The notes: generated by a model from the sequence alone, not told the origin. DNA of 64,000 nt from Rhizobiales bacterium 62-17 (GCA_001898965.1 MKVW01000006.1:409680-473679), one strand, 5' to 3'. Positions 34,226 through 43,606 are shown, numbered from the stretch's first letter. Numbers and translations are program-made.

Positions 34226-35299
34226 TCAGGTCCGATTGACTGCGCGCCGGACTGTTTTGCTGGCGATGGCGGGAGGCGGGGCCGTGGAGCTGCGCACGAC
34301 GAGGTCGACAGGCAAAACGATATGCTGTGGCACCGGCCGGCTCGAGAGTTCGCGCATCTGCTCATACAGCAGTTCGGCGGCGACGTAGCCGACCTTGTGT
34401 TGTTGAATGCGGATCGTCGTCAATGGCGGATCGATGCGATCGACCATCGGCATATCGTTGAAGCCGGTGACGGAGACGTCCGTTGGGCACACGAGACCAC
34501 GGCGGCGTAGCGCCGAGATGGCGCCGATGGCGAGACGATCGTTGGAGCAATGCACGGCGGTGAATTCGACGCCGCGCGCCAGCAATTCCTCCATGCAACG
34601 TTCGCCCGAGCTTTCGTTGAAGTCGCTGGCGAAAACGATATTGGCGGGATCCGGTTCGATGCCGAGCTCCGGCGCGATCTGCATGAAGGCTTCGTGGCGG
34701 CGCTGGCCGGTGGAGATCGTTTGATCGCCGGCGATGGTGCAGATGTGCCGATGGCCCAGGGCCGCAAGATGGGTAAGCATGCGGCGCACGCCATCTTCTT
34801 CGTCGCTGGTGACGGAGGGAATCGTTGGATCGTCCATGCGGCGGTTGACGGTGATGACGGGCGTGCCTTGCGTGGCGAGATCGCGAATGCGGCCATCGTC
34901 GCGATGCACGCTGGCGATCACCAGTCCGTCGACGCCACGCGCCGCCAGCGCTTCGATCATCGCGGCTTCGCGTTCCATGCCGCCATCGGTGTTGACGAGC
35001 ACGGTGGCATATCCATGTTCCATCAACGCATCTTCGACGCCGCGAATGATCGGCGGAAAGATCGAATTGGTGATGTCGGGCACGACGACGCCGACAATCT
35101 TGGTGCGCGTGGTGCGCAGGCTGTATGCGGCCGTATTGGGGATATAGCCCAAGGCGCGGCTGGCGGCCGCGATCTTACGGACGATGTCCGAGGTGATGAG
35201 ATGGCGCGTCTCAGGATTGAGCGCGCGCGAAACCGTCGACACATGGACGCCGACACTTTCGGCCACGTCCTTCAGGGTTGCACGCCGGCGTTTCAGCAT
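34226..35299 (-). CDS. LacI-family transcriptional regulator
   Basis: The start is the ATG at 35299 (AGGA six bases before), giving 357 residues. The helix-turn-helix occupies residues about 8-30 (TLKDVAESVGVHVSTVSRAL), and the rest is a periplasmic-binding-like effector domain (IVGVVVPDITNSIFPPI, VTGFNDMPMVDRI). Two LacI-type palindromes stand in the 221-base divergent gap before the catabolic gene at 35521. One overlaps the likely start point of that promoter. It is therefore probably a repressor of the 35521-45188 cluster and of its own gene, relieved by a pathway compound. Confidence 0.92.
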   Translation of the reverse strand: MLKRRRATLKDVAESVGVHVSTVSRALNPETRHLITSDIVRKIAAASRALGYIPNTAAYSLRTTRTKIVGVVVPDITNSIFPPIIRGVEDALMEHGYATVLVNTDGGMEREAAMIEALAARGVDGLVIASVHRDDGRIRDLATQGTPVITVNRRMDDPTIPSVTSDEEDGVRRMLTHLAALGHRHICTIAGDQTISTGQRRHEAFMQIAPELGIEPDPANIVFASDFNESSGERCMEELLARGVEFTAVHCSNDRLAIGAISALRRRGLVCPTDVSVTGFNDMPMVDRIDPPLTTIRIQQHKVGYVAAELLYEQMRELSSRPVPQHIVLPVDLVVRSSTAPPPAIASKTVRRAVNRT

Positions 35300-35354
35300 T
35301 TGAATCCTGTCATGGTGTCCCGTCATGCTCGGGGAGACCAGAATAAGCGCGCGT

Positions 35355-35366
35355 GCAAACGTTTGC
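35355..35366. promoter_or_regulatory. LacI-type operator 1
   Basis: GCAAACGTTTGC is a perfect 12-bp palindrome with the central CG pair usual for LacI/GalR operators. It lies about 55 bases before the regulator's start codon, suited to autoregulation. Its half site, GCAAACG, recurs in operator 2. Confidence 0.75.
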
Positions 35367-35410
35367 CAAGTCCCTTTATTATTTTTGCATTGCACACAAA
35401 AAGATACCTA

Positions 35411-35439
35411 TTGACAGGCGAGGAATAGGCATCAAAAAT
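35411..35439 (+). promoter_or_regulatory. Sigma-70-like promoter of the LacI-controlled cluster
   Basis: A perfect -35 TTGACA at 35411 is followed 17 bases later by AAAAAT at 35434, a moderate -10. Operator 2 begins two bases downstream of the -10, so a bound repressor would cover the transcription start. Confidence 0.5.
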
Positions 35440-35440
35440 A

Positions 35441-35454
35441 TGCAAACGATTGCA
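35441..35454. promoter_or_regulatory. LacI-type operator 2
   Basis: TGCAAACGATTGCA is a 14-bp near-perfect palindrome sharing TGCAAACG with operator 1, 86 bases away (centre to centre about eight helical turns). This spacing on one DNA face would allow looping by a tetrameric or paired regulator; the looping is inference. Confidence 0.75.
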
Positions 35455-35520
35455 CAAGAGATCGCGTTGTCGATCAAGCCAAGCCCGGCGTAGCATCGCC
35501 GTGGCGGAGGAGAGGCGGCT

Positions 35521-36825
35521 ATGAACATTGCGAACGCGCTGCGGCCCAATATCCTGAAACCCGAGGATCTGTCGCCGAACTGGCGCTGGGATCGCGCCAT
35601 CCCGGCCTATGGCCACACCTCGGTCGATTTCGAGCGCCGGGTCGATCATGACCGCCTTCGCAAGTATCGCCTCGGGCGCGCGCGGCAGGCGCTGAAGAAT
35701 TCCCAATGCGGCGCGCTGCTGCTCTTCGACGTCAATAACATCCGCTATGTCAGCGGCACCAAGATCGGCGAATGGGAGCGTGACAAGCTCTGCCGCTTCG
35801 CATTGCTCGCGGGCGACAACGAGCCGATCGTCTGGGATTTCGGCTCCGCCGCCGTTCACCACAAGGTTTATTGCGACTGGCTGCCTGAAGCGAGCTGGCG
35901 CGCCGGCATGCTGGGCATGCGCGGCACGGTGCCGCCTTCCGTCGGCTTGATGAAATTCCACGCCGAAGAAGTCATGGACCTGCTGCGCCAGGCCGGTGTC
36001 GCCGACATGCAGGTCGGTGTCGATCTGGCCGAAACCGCCATGTTCTTTGAACTGCAGAAAGTCGGCATGAAGGTCGTCGACGGCCAGCAGATCATGCTCG
36101 ATGCCCGCGAAATCAAGAATATCGACGAGATCGTGCTGTTGAACCAGGCGGCCGCCATGGTCGACGGCGTCTATCACATGATCCATGAGGAGCTGAAGCC
36201 GGGCGTGCGCGAGAACGATATCGTCGCGCTGGCCAATAAAATGCTCTACGAAATGGGCTCGGATGACGTGGAGGCGATTAACGCCATTTCCGGCGAACGC
36301 TGCAATCCGCATCCGCACAATTTCACCGATCGCATCATTCGTCCGGGCGATCAGGCCTTTTTCGACATCTTGCAGTCCTATCAGGGCTATCGCACGTGCT
36401 ATTACCGCACCTTCAACGTCGGCCGCGCCAATGATGTGCAGCGCGATGCCTATAAGAAGTGCCGCGAATGGCTCGACAATGCCATCGCGCTGATCAAGCC
36501 GGGCGTTTCCACCGATACGGTCGCCAAAGTCTGGCCGAAGGCGGAAGAATTCGGCTTCCCGAACGAGCTGGCGGCCTTCGGTCTGCAATTCGGCCATGGC
36601 CTTGGCCTGGCGCTGCACGAGCGTCCGATTATCTCCCGGCTGGTGTCATTGGATAATCCGATGGAAATCAAGACCGGCATGGTCTTCGCGCTCGAGACTT
36701 ATTGCCCGGCGGCGGACGGCTTCTCGGCCGCCCGGATCGAGGAAGAAGTGGTCGTGACCGATCGGGGCTGCCAGGTGATCAGCCTGTTCCCGGCCGAAGA
36801 ACTGCCGATCGCCAATCGCTACTGA
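35521..36825 (+). CDS. M24 (pita-bread) family peptidase-like protein
   Basis: This 434-residue protein is the first gene of the LacI-controlled cluster. The C-terminal M24 domain keeps an Asp (FFDILQSY), His in GHGLGLALHE, and Glu in ALETYCP and RIEEEVVVT, but the second Asp of the motif is lost (GYRTCYYRTF). It may bind one metal or act as a lyase or hydrolase on a small C-N or C-S compound, as do creatinase and DddP, rather than as an aminopeptidase. GGAGGAGAGG precedes the ATG. Its partner across the regulator is the more degenerate M24 protein. Confidence 0.85.
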   Translation: MNIANALRPNILKPEDLSPNWRWDRAIPAYGHTSVDFERRVDHDRLRKYRLGRARQALKNSQCGALLLFDVNNIRYVSGTKIGEWERDKLCRFALLAGDNEPIVWDFGSAAVHHKVYCDWLPEASWRAGMLGMRGTVPPSVGLMKFHAEEVMDLLRQAGVADMQVGVDLAETAMFFELQKVGMKVVDGQQIMLDAREIKNIDEIVLLNQAAAMVDGVYHMIHEELKPGVRENDIVALANKMLYEMGSDDVEAINAISGERCNPHPHNFTDRIIRPGDQAFFDILQSYQGYRTCYYRTFNVGRANDVQRDAYKKCREWLDNAIALIKPGVSTDTVAKVWPKAEEFGFPNELAAFGLQFGHGLGLALHERPIISRLVSLDNPMEIKTGMVFALETYCPAADGFSAARIEEEVVVTDRGCQVISLFPAEELPIANRY

Positions 36826-36846
36826 ATACGTCGGGAGGTGCGCCGC

Positions 36847-37857
36847 ATGACTGTCGCAGAAGCCATCGTCAATGACGATATCGGCATCGACAAGCGCCGA
36901 GAGCTTTATCGCTCTCAGCTCGAAATTCGTCTGTTCGAGAAACGGGCCTATGACCTTTTTCTGCAGAATCTGGTGAAAGGCACGAGCCATCTATCGCTCG
37001 GGCAGGAGGCGATCGCCGCCGGTTTTGCCGGTGCCATGAAGAAAGGCGATCTGTCCTTCTGTACCTATCGCGGCCATGCGCACACCTTGGCGCGGGGCGT
37101 GGCGATGGAAAAGGTGCTGGGCGAGCTGATGCAGCGCGACAACGGTTTGATGCGCGGCAAAGGCGGCTCGATGCATCTGACTTCGGCGGAGCATGGCGTG
37201 ATGGGCTCTTATGCCATCATCGGCGCGCATCTGCCGATCGCCTGCGGCGCCGCCTGGCGGGCGCAATATCTCGGTCAGGACGATGTGACGGTCTGTTTCT
37301 TCGGCGATGGCACGACCAATATCGGCGCGTTCCACGAGGCGGTGAATTTCGCCAAGGTGTGGGAGCTGCCTGTCGTCTTCGTCTGCGAAAATAATCTCTA
37401 TATGGAATATACGCCGATCGGCGATGTCACCGCTGTCGAGCATCCCGCCGCCGATCGTGCCGCGGCCTACGGGCTCGAACGGATTATCGTCGACGGCAAT
37501 GATGCGGATGCGGTCTATCGCATCGCGCAGACGGCCTTTGCGAAGGCGCGTGCCGGGCAGGGCCCGTCTCTGATCGAATGCATGACGTATCGTCACTCCG
37601 GTCATTCGCGCGCCGATCCCGGTGCCTATCGTCCGAAGGGTGAGTTGGAAAAATGGCTCCAACACGACCCGATCAAGCTCTACCGAAAGCGGCTCGGCGA
37701 ATTCGGTGTGGCCGAAGCGGAGATCGCCGCGATCGATACGGCGGTTGCCAAACAGGTCGATGAGGCGACGGAGGCCTGCAAGGCGGCGGGTCTGCCGCCG
37801 GAATCGATCCTTTGCACCGATGTTTATGCCGATGGAGGTTGGGCGTGGCGGAACTGA
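36847..37857 (+). CDS. Thiamine-dependent 2-oxo acid dehydrogenase E1 alpha subunit (pyruvate/acetoin type)
   Basis: This 336-residue subunit has the TPP-binding motif GDGTTNIGAFHEAVNFA and the E1-alpha N-terminal pattern KGTSHLSLGQEA, plus TYRHSGHSRADPG. It starts at ATG 36847 with GGGAGG ten bases before. It forms the E1 heterotetramer with the beta subunit, whose gene overlaps its end by 13 bases. The similarity to the PDH and acetoin dehydrogenase groups does not separate pyruvate from other 2-oxo acids. Pyruvate from the aldolase encoded downstream would be a fitting substrate. Confidence 0.92.
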   Translation: MTVAEAIVNDDIGIDKRRELYRSQLEIRLFEKRAYDLFLQNLVKGTSHLSLGQEAIAAGFAGAMKKGDLSFCTYRGHAHTLARGVAMEKVLGELMQRDNGLMRGKGGSMHLTSAEHGVMGSYAIIGAHLPIACGAAWRAQYLGQDDVTVCFFGDGTTNIGAFHEAVNFAKVWELPVVFVCENNLYMEYTPIGDVTAVEHPAADRAAAYGLERIIVDGNDADAVYRIAQTAFAKARAGQGPSLIECMTYRHSGHSRADPGAYRPKGELEKWLQHDPIKLYRKRLGEFGVAEAEIAAIDTAVAKQVDEATEACKAAGLPPESILCTDVYADGGWAWRN

Positions 37858-38822
37858 GCTATCGCGAGGCGGTTGCCCGCGGCATCGCCCAGGAAATGGA
37901 GCGCGATGAGCGCGTCGTCTTCCTCGGCGAAGATGTCGCCAAGGCCGGCGGCGTGTTCAAGGCGACCGTGGGGCTCTACGATCGTTTCGGTCCCAAGCGC
38001 GTGCGTGACACGCCGATCTCCGAACAGGCCATTCTCGGTGCTGCCATGGGTGCGGCGATGACCGGTCTGCGGCCGATCGCCGAAATCATGTTCTCGGACT
38101 TTCTGGCCGTTTGTTACGACTTCATCGCCAATGAATTTCCGAAAGTGCGTTACATGACCAACGGTCAGCTCGGCTGTCCGCTGGTGGTGCGCACCGGCAA
38201 TGGTGCCGGCTCGCGTTTCGGTGCCCAGCATTCGCAGTCGGTCGAGAACTGGTCGATGATGATTCCGGGGCTGAAGGTGGTGGCGCCATCAAGCCCGGCC
38301 GATGTTGTCGGGCTTTTGGCGGCCGCTGTTCGCGATCCCAATCCGGTGATCTTCTATGAGCACAAGTCGCTTTATGCGGTGAAGGGCGAAGTGCCAGATG
38401 GCGAGATTCTCGACACGCTCGGCACGGCCAAAATTCTGCGTCCTGGCCGCGATGCGACCATCGTTGCCCTGGCTTTGATGGTGCCGCGTGCCCTGGAGGC
38501 GGCGGAAATCCTGGCGCGTGATCACGGCATCGACTGCGAAGTGATTGATGTGCGCTCGCTGGTGCCGCTCGATACGCAGACGATCCTGGGTTCCATCGTC
38601 AAGACCGGTCGTCTGTTCACGGTCGAGGAAAATCCACGTCTTCTGGGGTGGGGGGCCGAGATCGCCTCAATTGCGGCCGATGAGACCTTTTATGATCTCG
38701 ACGGACCGATCGTGCGGATCACGACGCCGCATATTCCGCTGCCGGCGGCCGACAATCTGGAAGATATCGTGCTGCCGACACCGGCGCGCATCGTCGAAAA
38801 AATCGTTCGCGCGATGAATTGA
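37845..38822 (+). CDS. 2-oxo acid dehydrogenase E1 beta subunit
   Basis: The protein is 325 residues from GTG 37845 with GGAGG six bases before; it overlaps the alpha-subunit gene. Typical E1-beta features are FLGEDVAKAGGVFKAT, RVRDTPISEQAILGAAMG, RTGNGAGSRFGAQHSQS and EVIDVRSLVPLDTQTI. It completes E1 with the preceding product. In place of a nearby E3 gene, the complex probably borrows the cell's common dihydrolipoamide dehydrogenase. Confidence 0.93.
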   Translation: MAELSYREAVARGIAQEMERDERVVFLGEDVAKAGGVFKATVGLYDRFGPKRVRDTPISEQAILGAAMGAAMTGLRPIAEIMFSDFLAVCYDFIANEFPKVRYMTNGQLGCPLVVRTGNGAGSRFGAQHSQSVENWSMMIPGLKVVAPSSPADVVGLLAAAVRDPNPVIFYEHKSLYAVKGEVPDGEILDTLGTAKILRPGRDATIVALALMVPRALEAAEILARDHGIDCEVIDVRSLVPLDTQTILGSIVKTGRLFTVEENPRLLGWGAEIASIAADETFYDLDGPIVRITTPHIPLPAADNLEDIVLPTPARIVEKIVRAMN

Positions 38823-38835
38823 AAGCGAGGACCCC

Positions 38836-40287
38836 ATGGATGCGAAACCGATCATGGATGTACCGACCGGCCTGTTCATCGGCGGCAAATTCGTCGATGC
38901 GTCCGACGGCGGCCGCTTCGACGTCATCAATCCGGCGACTGAGCAGGTTCTGACTTCTGTTGCCAGTGCCACCGTCGAAGACGGCCTGAAGGCGCTCGAT
39001 GCGGCGGAAGCGGCTTTCGCCGACTGGGCCAAGCAGACGCCGCGTGCGCGCGCGGAAGTTTTGCGCAAGGCCTATGAACTCATCATCGCCGATCAGGAGC
39101 GGTTGGCGCGGATCATTACGCTTGAAAATGGCAAGGCATTGCCGGACGCGCGTGGCGAAATCGCCTATGCGGCGGAATTTTTCCGCTGGTATGCGGAAGA
39201 GGCCGTACGCAACATCGGCGAGGTGATGCGGGCGCCGGCGAGCGGTGCGCGTATCCTGGTGCAGCACAAGCCGGTTGGTATTGCTGTGTTGGTGACGCCG
39301 TGGAATTTCCCGGCGGCCATGGCGACGCGCAAGATCGGCCCGGCGCTGGCCGCCGGTTGTCCGGTGATCGTCAAACCGGCGTCCGATACGCCGCTCACCA
39401 TGCTCGCCTTGATGCCCATTCTGGAAAAGGCGGGCGTGCCGGCTGGTATCGTCAACGTGTTGCCGTCGCGTAAATCCGGCCCGCTGGTCGATAAGCTCTT
39501 GCATGATCCGCGCGTGCGCATCGTTTCCTTCACCGGGTCCACCGGCGTTGGCCGCACGCTGCTCCATGCCGCGGCCGATAATGTGGTCAATAGTGCCATG
39601 GAACTCGGTGGCAATGCGCCGTTCATCGTTTGCGCCGATGCGGATATCGATGCGGCGGTCGAAGGTGCTCTGATCGCCAAGATGCGCAACATGGGCGAGG
39701 CCTGCACGGCGGCCAATCGCTTCTATGTTCATCACGACGTCCACGACACGTTCGCGGCGAAACTTGCCGAGCGCATGCGCAAGATGAAGGTCGGCAACGG
39801 CCTTGAAGAGGGTGTCGAAGTCGGTGCGCTGGTCAACGCAGAGACGCGCAACAAGGTCGAACATTTTGTCGCCGATGCGGTCGTCAAGGGCGCGGAGATC
39901 GTCACGGGCGGCGAGGTGCATCCCGGCAAAGGCTATTTCTATCCGCCGACCGTTCTGGTCGACGTGCCAGATACGGCAGAATGCTTGCGCGACGAAATCT
40001 TTGGGCCGGTGGCGGTTTTGCAGCGTTTCACCTCGGAAGACGAAGTGGTGCGCCGCGCCAACGATACCGAATATGGCCTCGTCGCCTATCTCTACACCAC
40101 CGATCTGAAGCGCGGCCTGGCGCTGAGCGAGCGGCTCGACTTCGGCATGGTTGGCCTCAACCGGGGCCTCGTCTCCGATCCGGCGGCGCCGTTCGGCGGT
40201 ATGAAGCAATCGGGCATCGGGCGCGAAGGCGCGCACGAAGGTCTGATGGAATTCCTGGAGACGCAATACATCTCCGTTGCCTGGTGA
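38836..40287 (+). CDS. NAD(P)-dependent aldehyde dehydrogenase (succinate-semialdehyde dehydrogenase-like)
   Basis: This 483-residue aldehyde dehydrogenase has the cofactor region VTPWNFPAAM, the FTGSTGVGRTL glycine motif, the general base Glu in MELGGNAPFIV, and the catalytic Cys in GEACTAANRFYV. Those active-site texts match GabD-type succinate-semialdehyde dehydrogenases. In this cluster it could oxidise the succinic semialdehyde released by the HpaI-like aldolase to succinate. It lies between the E1beta and E2 genes, so it is part of one transcript. Confidence 0.9.
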   Translation: MDAKPIMDVPTGLFIGGKFVDASDGGRFDVINPATEQVLTSVASATVEDGLKALDAAEAAFADWAKQTPRARAEVLRKAYELIIADQERLARIITLENGKALPDARGEIAYAAEFFRWYAEEAVRNIGEVMRAPASGARILVQHKPVGIAVLVTPWNFPAAMATRKIGPALAAGCPVIVKPASDTPLTMLALMPILEKAGVPAGIVNVLPSRKSGPLVDKLLHDPRVRIVSFTGSTGVGRTLLHAAADNVVNSAMELGGNAPFIVCADADIDAAVEGALIAKMRNMGEACTAANRFYVHHDVHDTFAAKLAERMRKMKVGNGLEEGVEVGALVNAETRNKVEHFVADAVVKGAEIVTGGEVHPGKGYFYPPTVLVDVPDTAECLRDEIFGPVAVLQRFTSEDEVVRRANDTEYGLVAYLYTTDLKRGLALSERLDFGMVGLNRGLVSDPAAPFGGMKQSGIGREGAHEGLMEFLETQYISVAW

Positions 40288-40309
40288 TCAGAGAGACAGG
40301 GCTGGTTCG

Positions 40310-41650
40310 ATGGACGTTTTGATGCCGCAGTTGGGCGAGACCGTGCGCGAGGGCAAGATCTCGTCGTGGTTCAAGGCGGTCGGCGATCAAGTCGCCGCCG
40401 GTGACAATCTGTTCGAAATCGAAACCGACAAGGTGTCGATGGAAGTGGAGGCCATCGAATCCGGCATTCTGTCGGAGATCGTCTATGCCGCCGGCGAAAC
40501 GGTGCCGGTGGGCGCGACGGTCGCCGTGATCGGCGACGGCGTGGCGACAGGGGCGAGCAAGCGCAGCAAGGCGAAAGCCGAACCGACGCCGCCTGCTAAG
40601 AAAGCTGCTCCAGCGCCTGTTCCAGCTCAGGCACCTGCTCCTATAGCCCCGCAAGCGGTTACGACGGGCGACCTTGCTTCGCGTGGCTTCTCGCCGTTCA
40701 ACGAGGTGTTCACGCCGACGCGCAACTATGGCAAGGCGCAAGTCGTGCCCGGTTTGCGTGCGACACCGCTCGCGCGTCGCCTGATGGCGCAAAATGGGCT
40801 CGATGCGGCTCAGGTCGCCGCCCAGGTACGCCAGCGCGGTGGCAGTCGTATCGCGGCTTCCGATGTGCAATCGGCCTTGCAGGCCGGCACCGCAAACGGT
40901 TTCGCGCCAGCCACGGCTTTCCCGCCGCTGCCGATCACCGGGCCGCGCGACCGCCAGCCGCTTAACAAGGTTCGCCAGCAGACGGCGAAACATCTGACAC
41001 GCGCCTGGCAGAGCATTCCGCATGTGCTGCAGACGGTGGAGGCCGATTTCGGAACGGTGAGCGCCGTGCGCGCGGCCCGCAAGCGTGATTTCGAGCAGCA
41101 GCACGGCACGAGCCTGAGCTTCCTGCCGTTCATCGCCCGCGCCATCTGTCTGGCGATCCGGCAATGGCCGAAGGTCAATGCCTCGATCGACGGCAACGAG
41201 CTTCTGGTGGCGCAGGAGATTAATCTTGGCATCGCTGTCGACCTTGGTCACGAAGGCCTCGTCGTGCCGGTACTGAAAAATGCCGATCGGCTGAACGTGG
41301 CTGGCCTTGCGACCGGGATCGCGCGTCTCGTCGAGACGGCGCGTGCCGGCAAGCTGCGGCCGGACGATCTTGAAGGCGGCACCTATTCGATTTCCAACAA
41401 TGGCAGTTTCGGCACGCTGTTCACAGCGCCGATCATCAATGCGCCGCAGGTCGCCATTCTGTCGACCGATGCGATCCGCAAGCGGCCGGTGGTGGTCGAG
41501 ACGGACTATGGCGATGCCATCGTCGCGCGTCCCGTCGGCATGCTGGCGCAAAGCTTCGATCACCGGGCTTTTGACGGTGCCTATTCGGCTTCGTTCTTGA
41601 ACGCGGTGAAGACCATCATCGAAACGCGCGATTGGAGCGCTGATTTTTAG
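40310..41650 (+). CDS. 2-oxo acid dehydrogenase E2 (dihydrolipoamide acyltransferase)
   Basis: This 446-residue protein has one N-terminal lipoyl domain with the lipoyl-bearing Lys41 in EIETDKVSM, an Ala/Pro-rich linker (about residues 85-120), a peripheral subunit-binding domain (TPLARRLMAQNGLDAAQVAA), and the acyltransferase domain ending in DHRAFDGAYSASF with the catalytic His. It starts at ATG 40310. It accepts the acyl group from E1 and transfers it to CoA. Together with the two E1 genes it makes a dedicated complex for this pathway. Confidence 0.93.
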   Translation: MDVLMPQLGETVREGKISSWFKAVGDQVAAGDNLFEIETDKVSMEVEAIESGILSEIVYAAGETVPVGATVAVIGDGVATGASKRSKAKAEPTPPAKKAAPAPVPAQAPAPIAPQAVTTGDLASRGFSPFNEVFTPTRNYGKAQVVPGLRATPLARRLMAQNGLDAAQVAAQVRQRGGSRIAASDVQSALQAGTANGFAPATAFPPLPITGPRDRQPLNKVRQQTAKHLTRAWQSIPHVLQTVEADFGTVSAVRAARKRDFEQQHGTSLSFLPFIARAICLAIRQWPKVNASIDGNELLVAQEINLGIAVDLGHEGLVVPVLKNADRLNVAGLATGIARLVETARAGKLRPDDLEGGTYSISNNGSFGTLFTAPIINAPQVAILSTDAIRKRPVVVETDYGDAIVARPVGMLAQSFDHRAFDGAYSASFLNAVKTIIETRDWSADF

Positions 41651-41691
41651 GGGCAAAAATTCCGATGTCAGGAATCCCAATGGAGGGAAAT

Positions 41692-42660
41692 ATGGTTGCA
41701 AGTAAACATCGTTTGGGCTGGATCGGCATGGGCCGCATGGGAACGCCGATGGCAGAATTACTGCTGAAGGCCGGTCACGATGTGCAATTGTGGAATCGCA
41801 CCAAGTCCAAGGCTGAACCGCTGGCTGCCAAGGGCGCCAAGCTCGTGGATCAGCCCGCCGATTTGTCCGGCACCGACATTCTGTTCACCATGGTCTCGAC
41901 GGGCAAGGATCTCGAGCAGGTCTATTTCGGCGAGGGCGGTGTTGCCAGTCGTGGCAAGAACGCGCTGCCGAAGATTTTCGTCGATTGCTCGTCGATCGGC
42001 GTGGAAGATTCCGCCAAGATTTCGGCGCGGCTCGGCGAAATGGGTGCGCAGTTTCTGGCGGTGCCGGTTTCCGGCAATGGCAAATGCGTGAAGGCTGGCA
42101 AACTGTCGGCCGTGGCGTCCGGCCCGCGCGCCGCCTTCGATGCCGCCAAGCCTTATATCGAGGCTTTCGCGCGTGCCGGCCTGTCCTATGTCGGTGAGGG
42201 CGAACTCGCCCGCATCTGCAAGATTGCTCATAACGTCATGCTGGGCGTGGTCATCCAGAACCTGGCCGAGATCACCATTTTGGCGCAGAAACATGGCGTG
42301 CCGCGCCATGCCTTTCTCGACTTCATGAATAACAGCGTGATGGGCTCGACCTTCACCCGCTATAAGAGCAACGCCCTCGTCAATCTCGATTGGACGACGA
42401 CGTTCACCATGGAACTGCTGCGCAAGGACATGGATCTCGGGCTGACGGCGGCGCGCAAATTCGATGTGCCGATGCCGGTGACGGCGGCGACCCGCGAGGC
42501 GATTCAATCGCATTTCGGCGTGGCCACTTTGAAGCCCGATCCGAAGGCCTATCTGGATATGGACTTTGCCACGCTTCTGGAGACCCAGGCGCTGGCTTCC
42601 GGCGTCGCGCTGAAGAGCGAGGGCGTGCCGGTGCCGACGGGCTTGGAAGTCGACCACTGA
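41692..42660 (+). CDS. Beta-hydroxyacid dehydrogenase (3-hydroxyisobutyrate dehydrogenase family)
   Basis: The start is the ATG at 41692 with GGAGGG four bases before (322 residues); upstream ATGs at 41665 and 41680 are weaker. The N-terminal NAD motif is GWIGMGRMGTPMAELLL, and the substrate motif VPVSGNGKCVKAGKLSAVASG-like segment starts near residue 122. The catalytic Lys lies in CKIAHNVML. It probably oxidises or reduces a short 3- or 2-hydroxy acid, such as tartronate semialdehyde or hydroxyisobutyrate. Its place in the cluster's chemistry is unclear. Confidence 0.88.
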   Translation: MVASKHRLGWIGMGRMGTPMAELLLKAGHDVQLWNRTKSKAEPLAAKGAKLVDQPADLSGTDILFTMVSTGKDLEQVYFGEGGVASRGKNALPKIFVDCSSIGVEDSAKISARLGEMGAQFLAVPVSGNGKCVKAGKLSAVASGPRAAFDAAKPYIEAFARAGLSYVGEGELARICKIAHNVMLGVVIQNLAEITILAQKHGVPRHAFLDFMNNSVMGSTFTRYKSNALVNLDWTTTFTMELLRKDMDLGLTAARKFDVPMPVTAATREAIQSHFGVATLKPDPKAYLDMDFATLLETQALASGVALKSEGVPVPTGLEVDH

Positions 42661-42720
42661 CTTGCTAGACCTGTCCTGTCGGATCGATAAAGACAGGGCA
42701 GGGCAAAGCAAGGGTGGGGA

Positions 42721-43599
42721 ATGTCGCAGCAAGGCGCAAGGCTGGCCACGTGCCGTATTGACGGCACGACCACATGGGGGCTGGTGCGCGACGATGGTTT
42801 CGTCAACCTCGGCGCGCGCCTGGAAGACCGCTACAGATCCCTGAAGGACGTGATCGAAGCGGAAGCCTTGCAGAAGGCGGTGGATGCCGGCCTCAAGACA
42901 TCCGCCGACTATCCCTTGTCAGCCCTCACTTATCTGCCGCCGGTGCCCGCGCCGCAGAAAATCATCTGCATCGGCGTCAACTATCCCGATCGCAACGAGG
43001 AATATAAGGACGGCCAGACGGCCGCGACCTATCCCAGCATCTTTCTGCGTTTCCCCAGTTCCTTCGTCGGTCACGGCCAGAATTTGATACGGCCGCCGGA
43101 ATCCGAACAGCTCGACTACGAGGGCGAGGTGACGCTGGTCATCGGCAAGGCGGGGCGCCGTATCGATCGCGCCAAGGCCTTCGATCATGTCGCCGCAGTG
43201 ACCTTGTGCAACGAAGGCACGCTGCGCGATTGGCTGCGGCATGCCCGTTTCAATGTCACGCAGGGCAAGAATTTCGACCGTAGCGGCAGCCTTGGCCCTT
43301 GGATCGTTCCTTTCTCTGGCGAAGATCAGATCGCCGATATCAGGCTGACGACGCGCGTGAACGGCGAGATACGACAGGACGATCGCACGTCGCGGATGAT
43401 GTACGATTTTCGCTATCTCATCTCTTATGTGTCGACATTCACCACTTTGGTGCCGGGCGATCTGATCGTCACGGGCACGCCGACGGGCGCGGGTGCGCGC
43501 TTCTCGCCGCCGATTTGGCTCAAGCCCGGCGACGTGGTCGAAGTCGAGGCCGAAGGCATCGGCGTCTTGCGCAACGGCATCGAGGATGAAGCGGTGTGA
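42721..43599 (+). CDS. Fumarylacetoacetate hydrolase (FAH)-family protein
   Basis: This 292-residue protein has the FAH catalytic-core features IICIGVNYPDRNEEY, DYEGEVTLVIGKAGR and VTGTPTGAGARF, with Asp and Glu metal ligands. The family includes HpaG isomerase/decarboxylases, acylpyruvases and fumarylacetoacetases. The HpaH-like hydratase gene begins 7 bases later, so an HpaG-type role giving 2-oxo-hept-3-ene-1,7-dioate is attractive but unproven. GGTGGGGA precedes the ATG. Confidence 0.85.
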   Translation: MSQQGARLATCRIDGTTTWGLVRDDGFVNLGARLEDRYRSLKDVIEAEALQKAVDAGLKTSADYPLSALTYLPPVPAPQKIICIGVNYPDRNEEYKDGQTAATYPSIFLRFPSSFVGHGQNLIRPPESEQLDYEGEVTLVIGKAGRRIDRAKAFDHVAAVTLCNEGTLRDWLRHARFNVTQGKNFDRSGSLGPWIVPFSGEDQIADIRLTTRVNGEIRQDDRTSRMMYDFRYLISYVSTFTTLVPGDLIVTGTPTGAGARFSPPIWLKPGDVVEVEAEGIGVLRNGIEDEAV

Positions 43600-43606
43600 G
43601 GGATCG

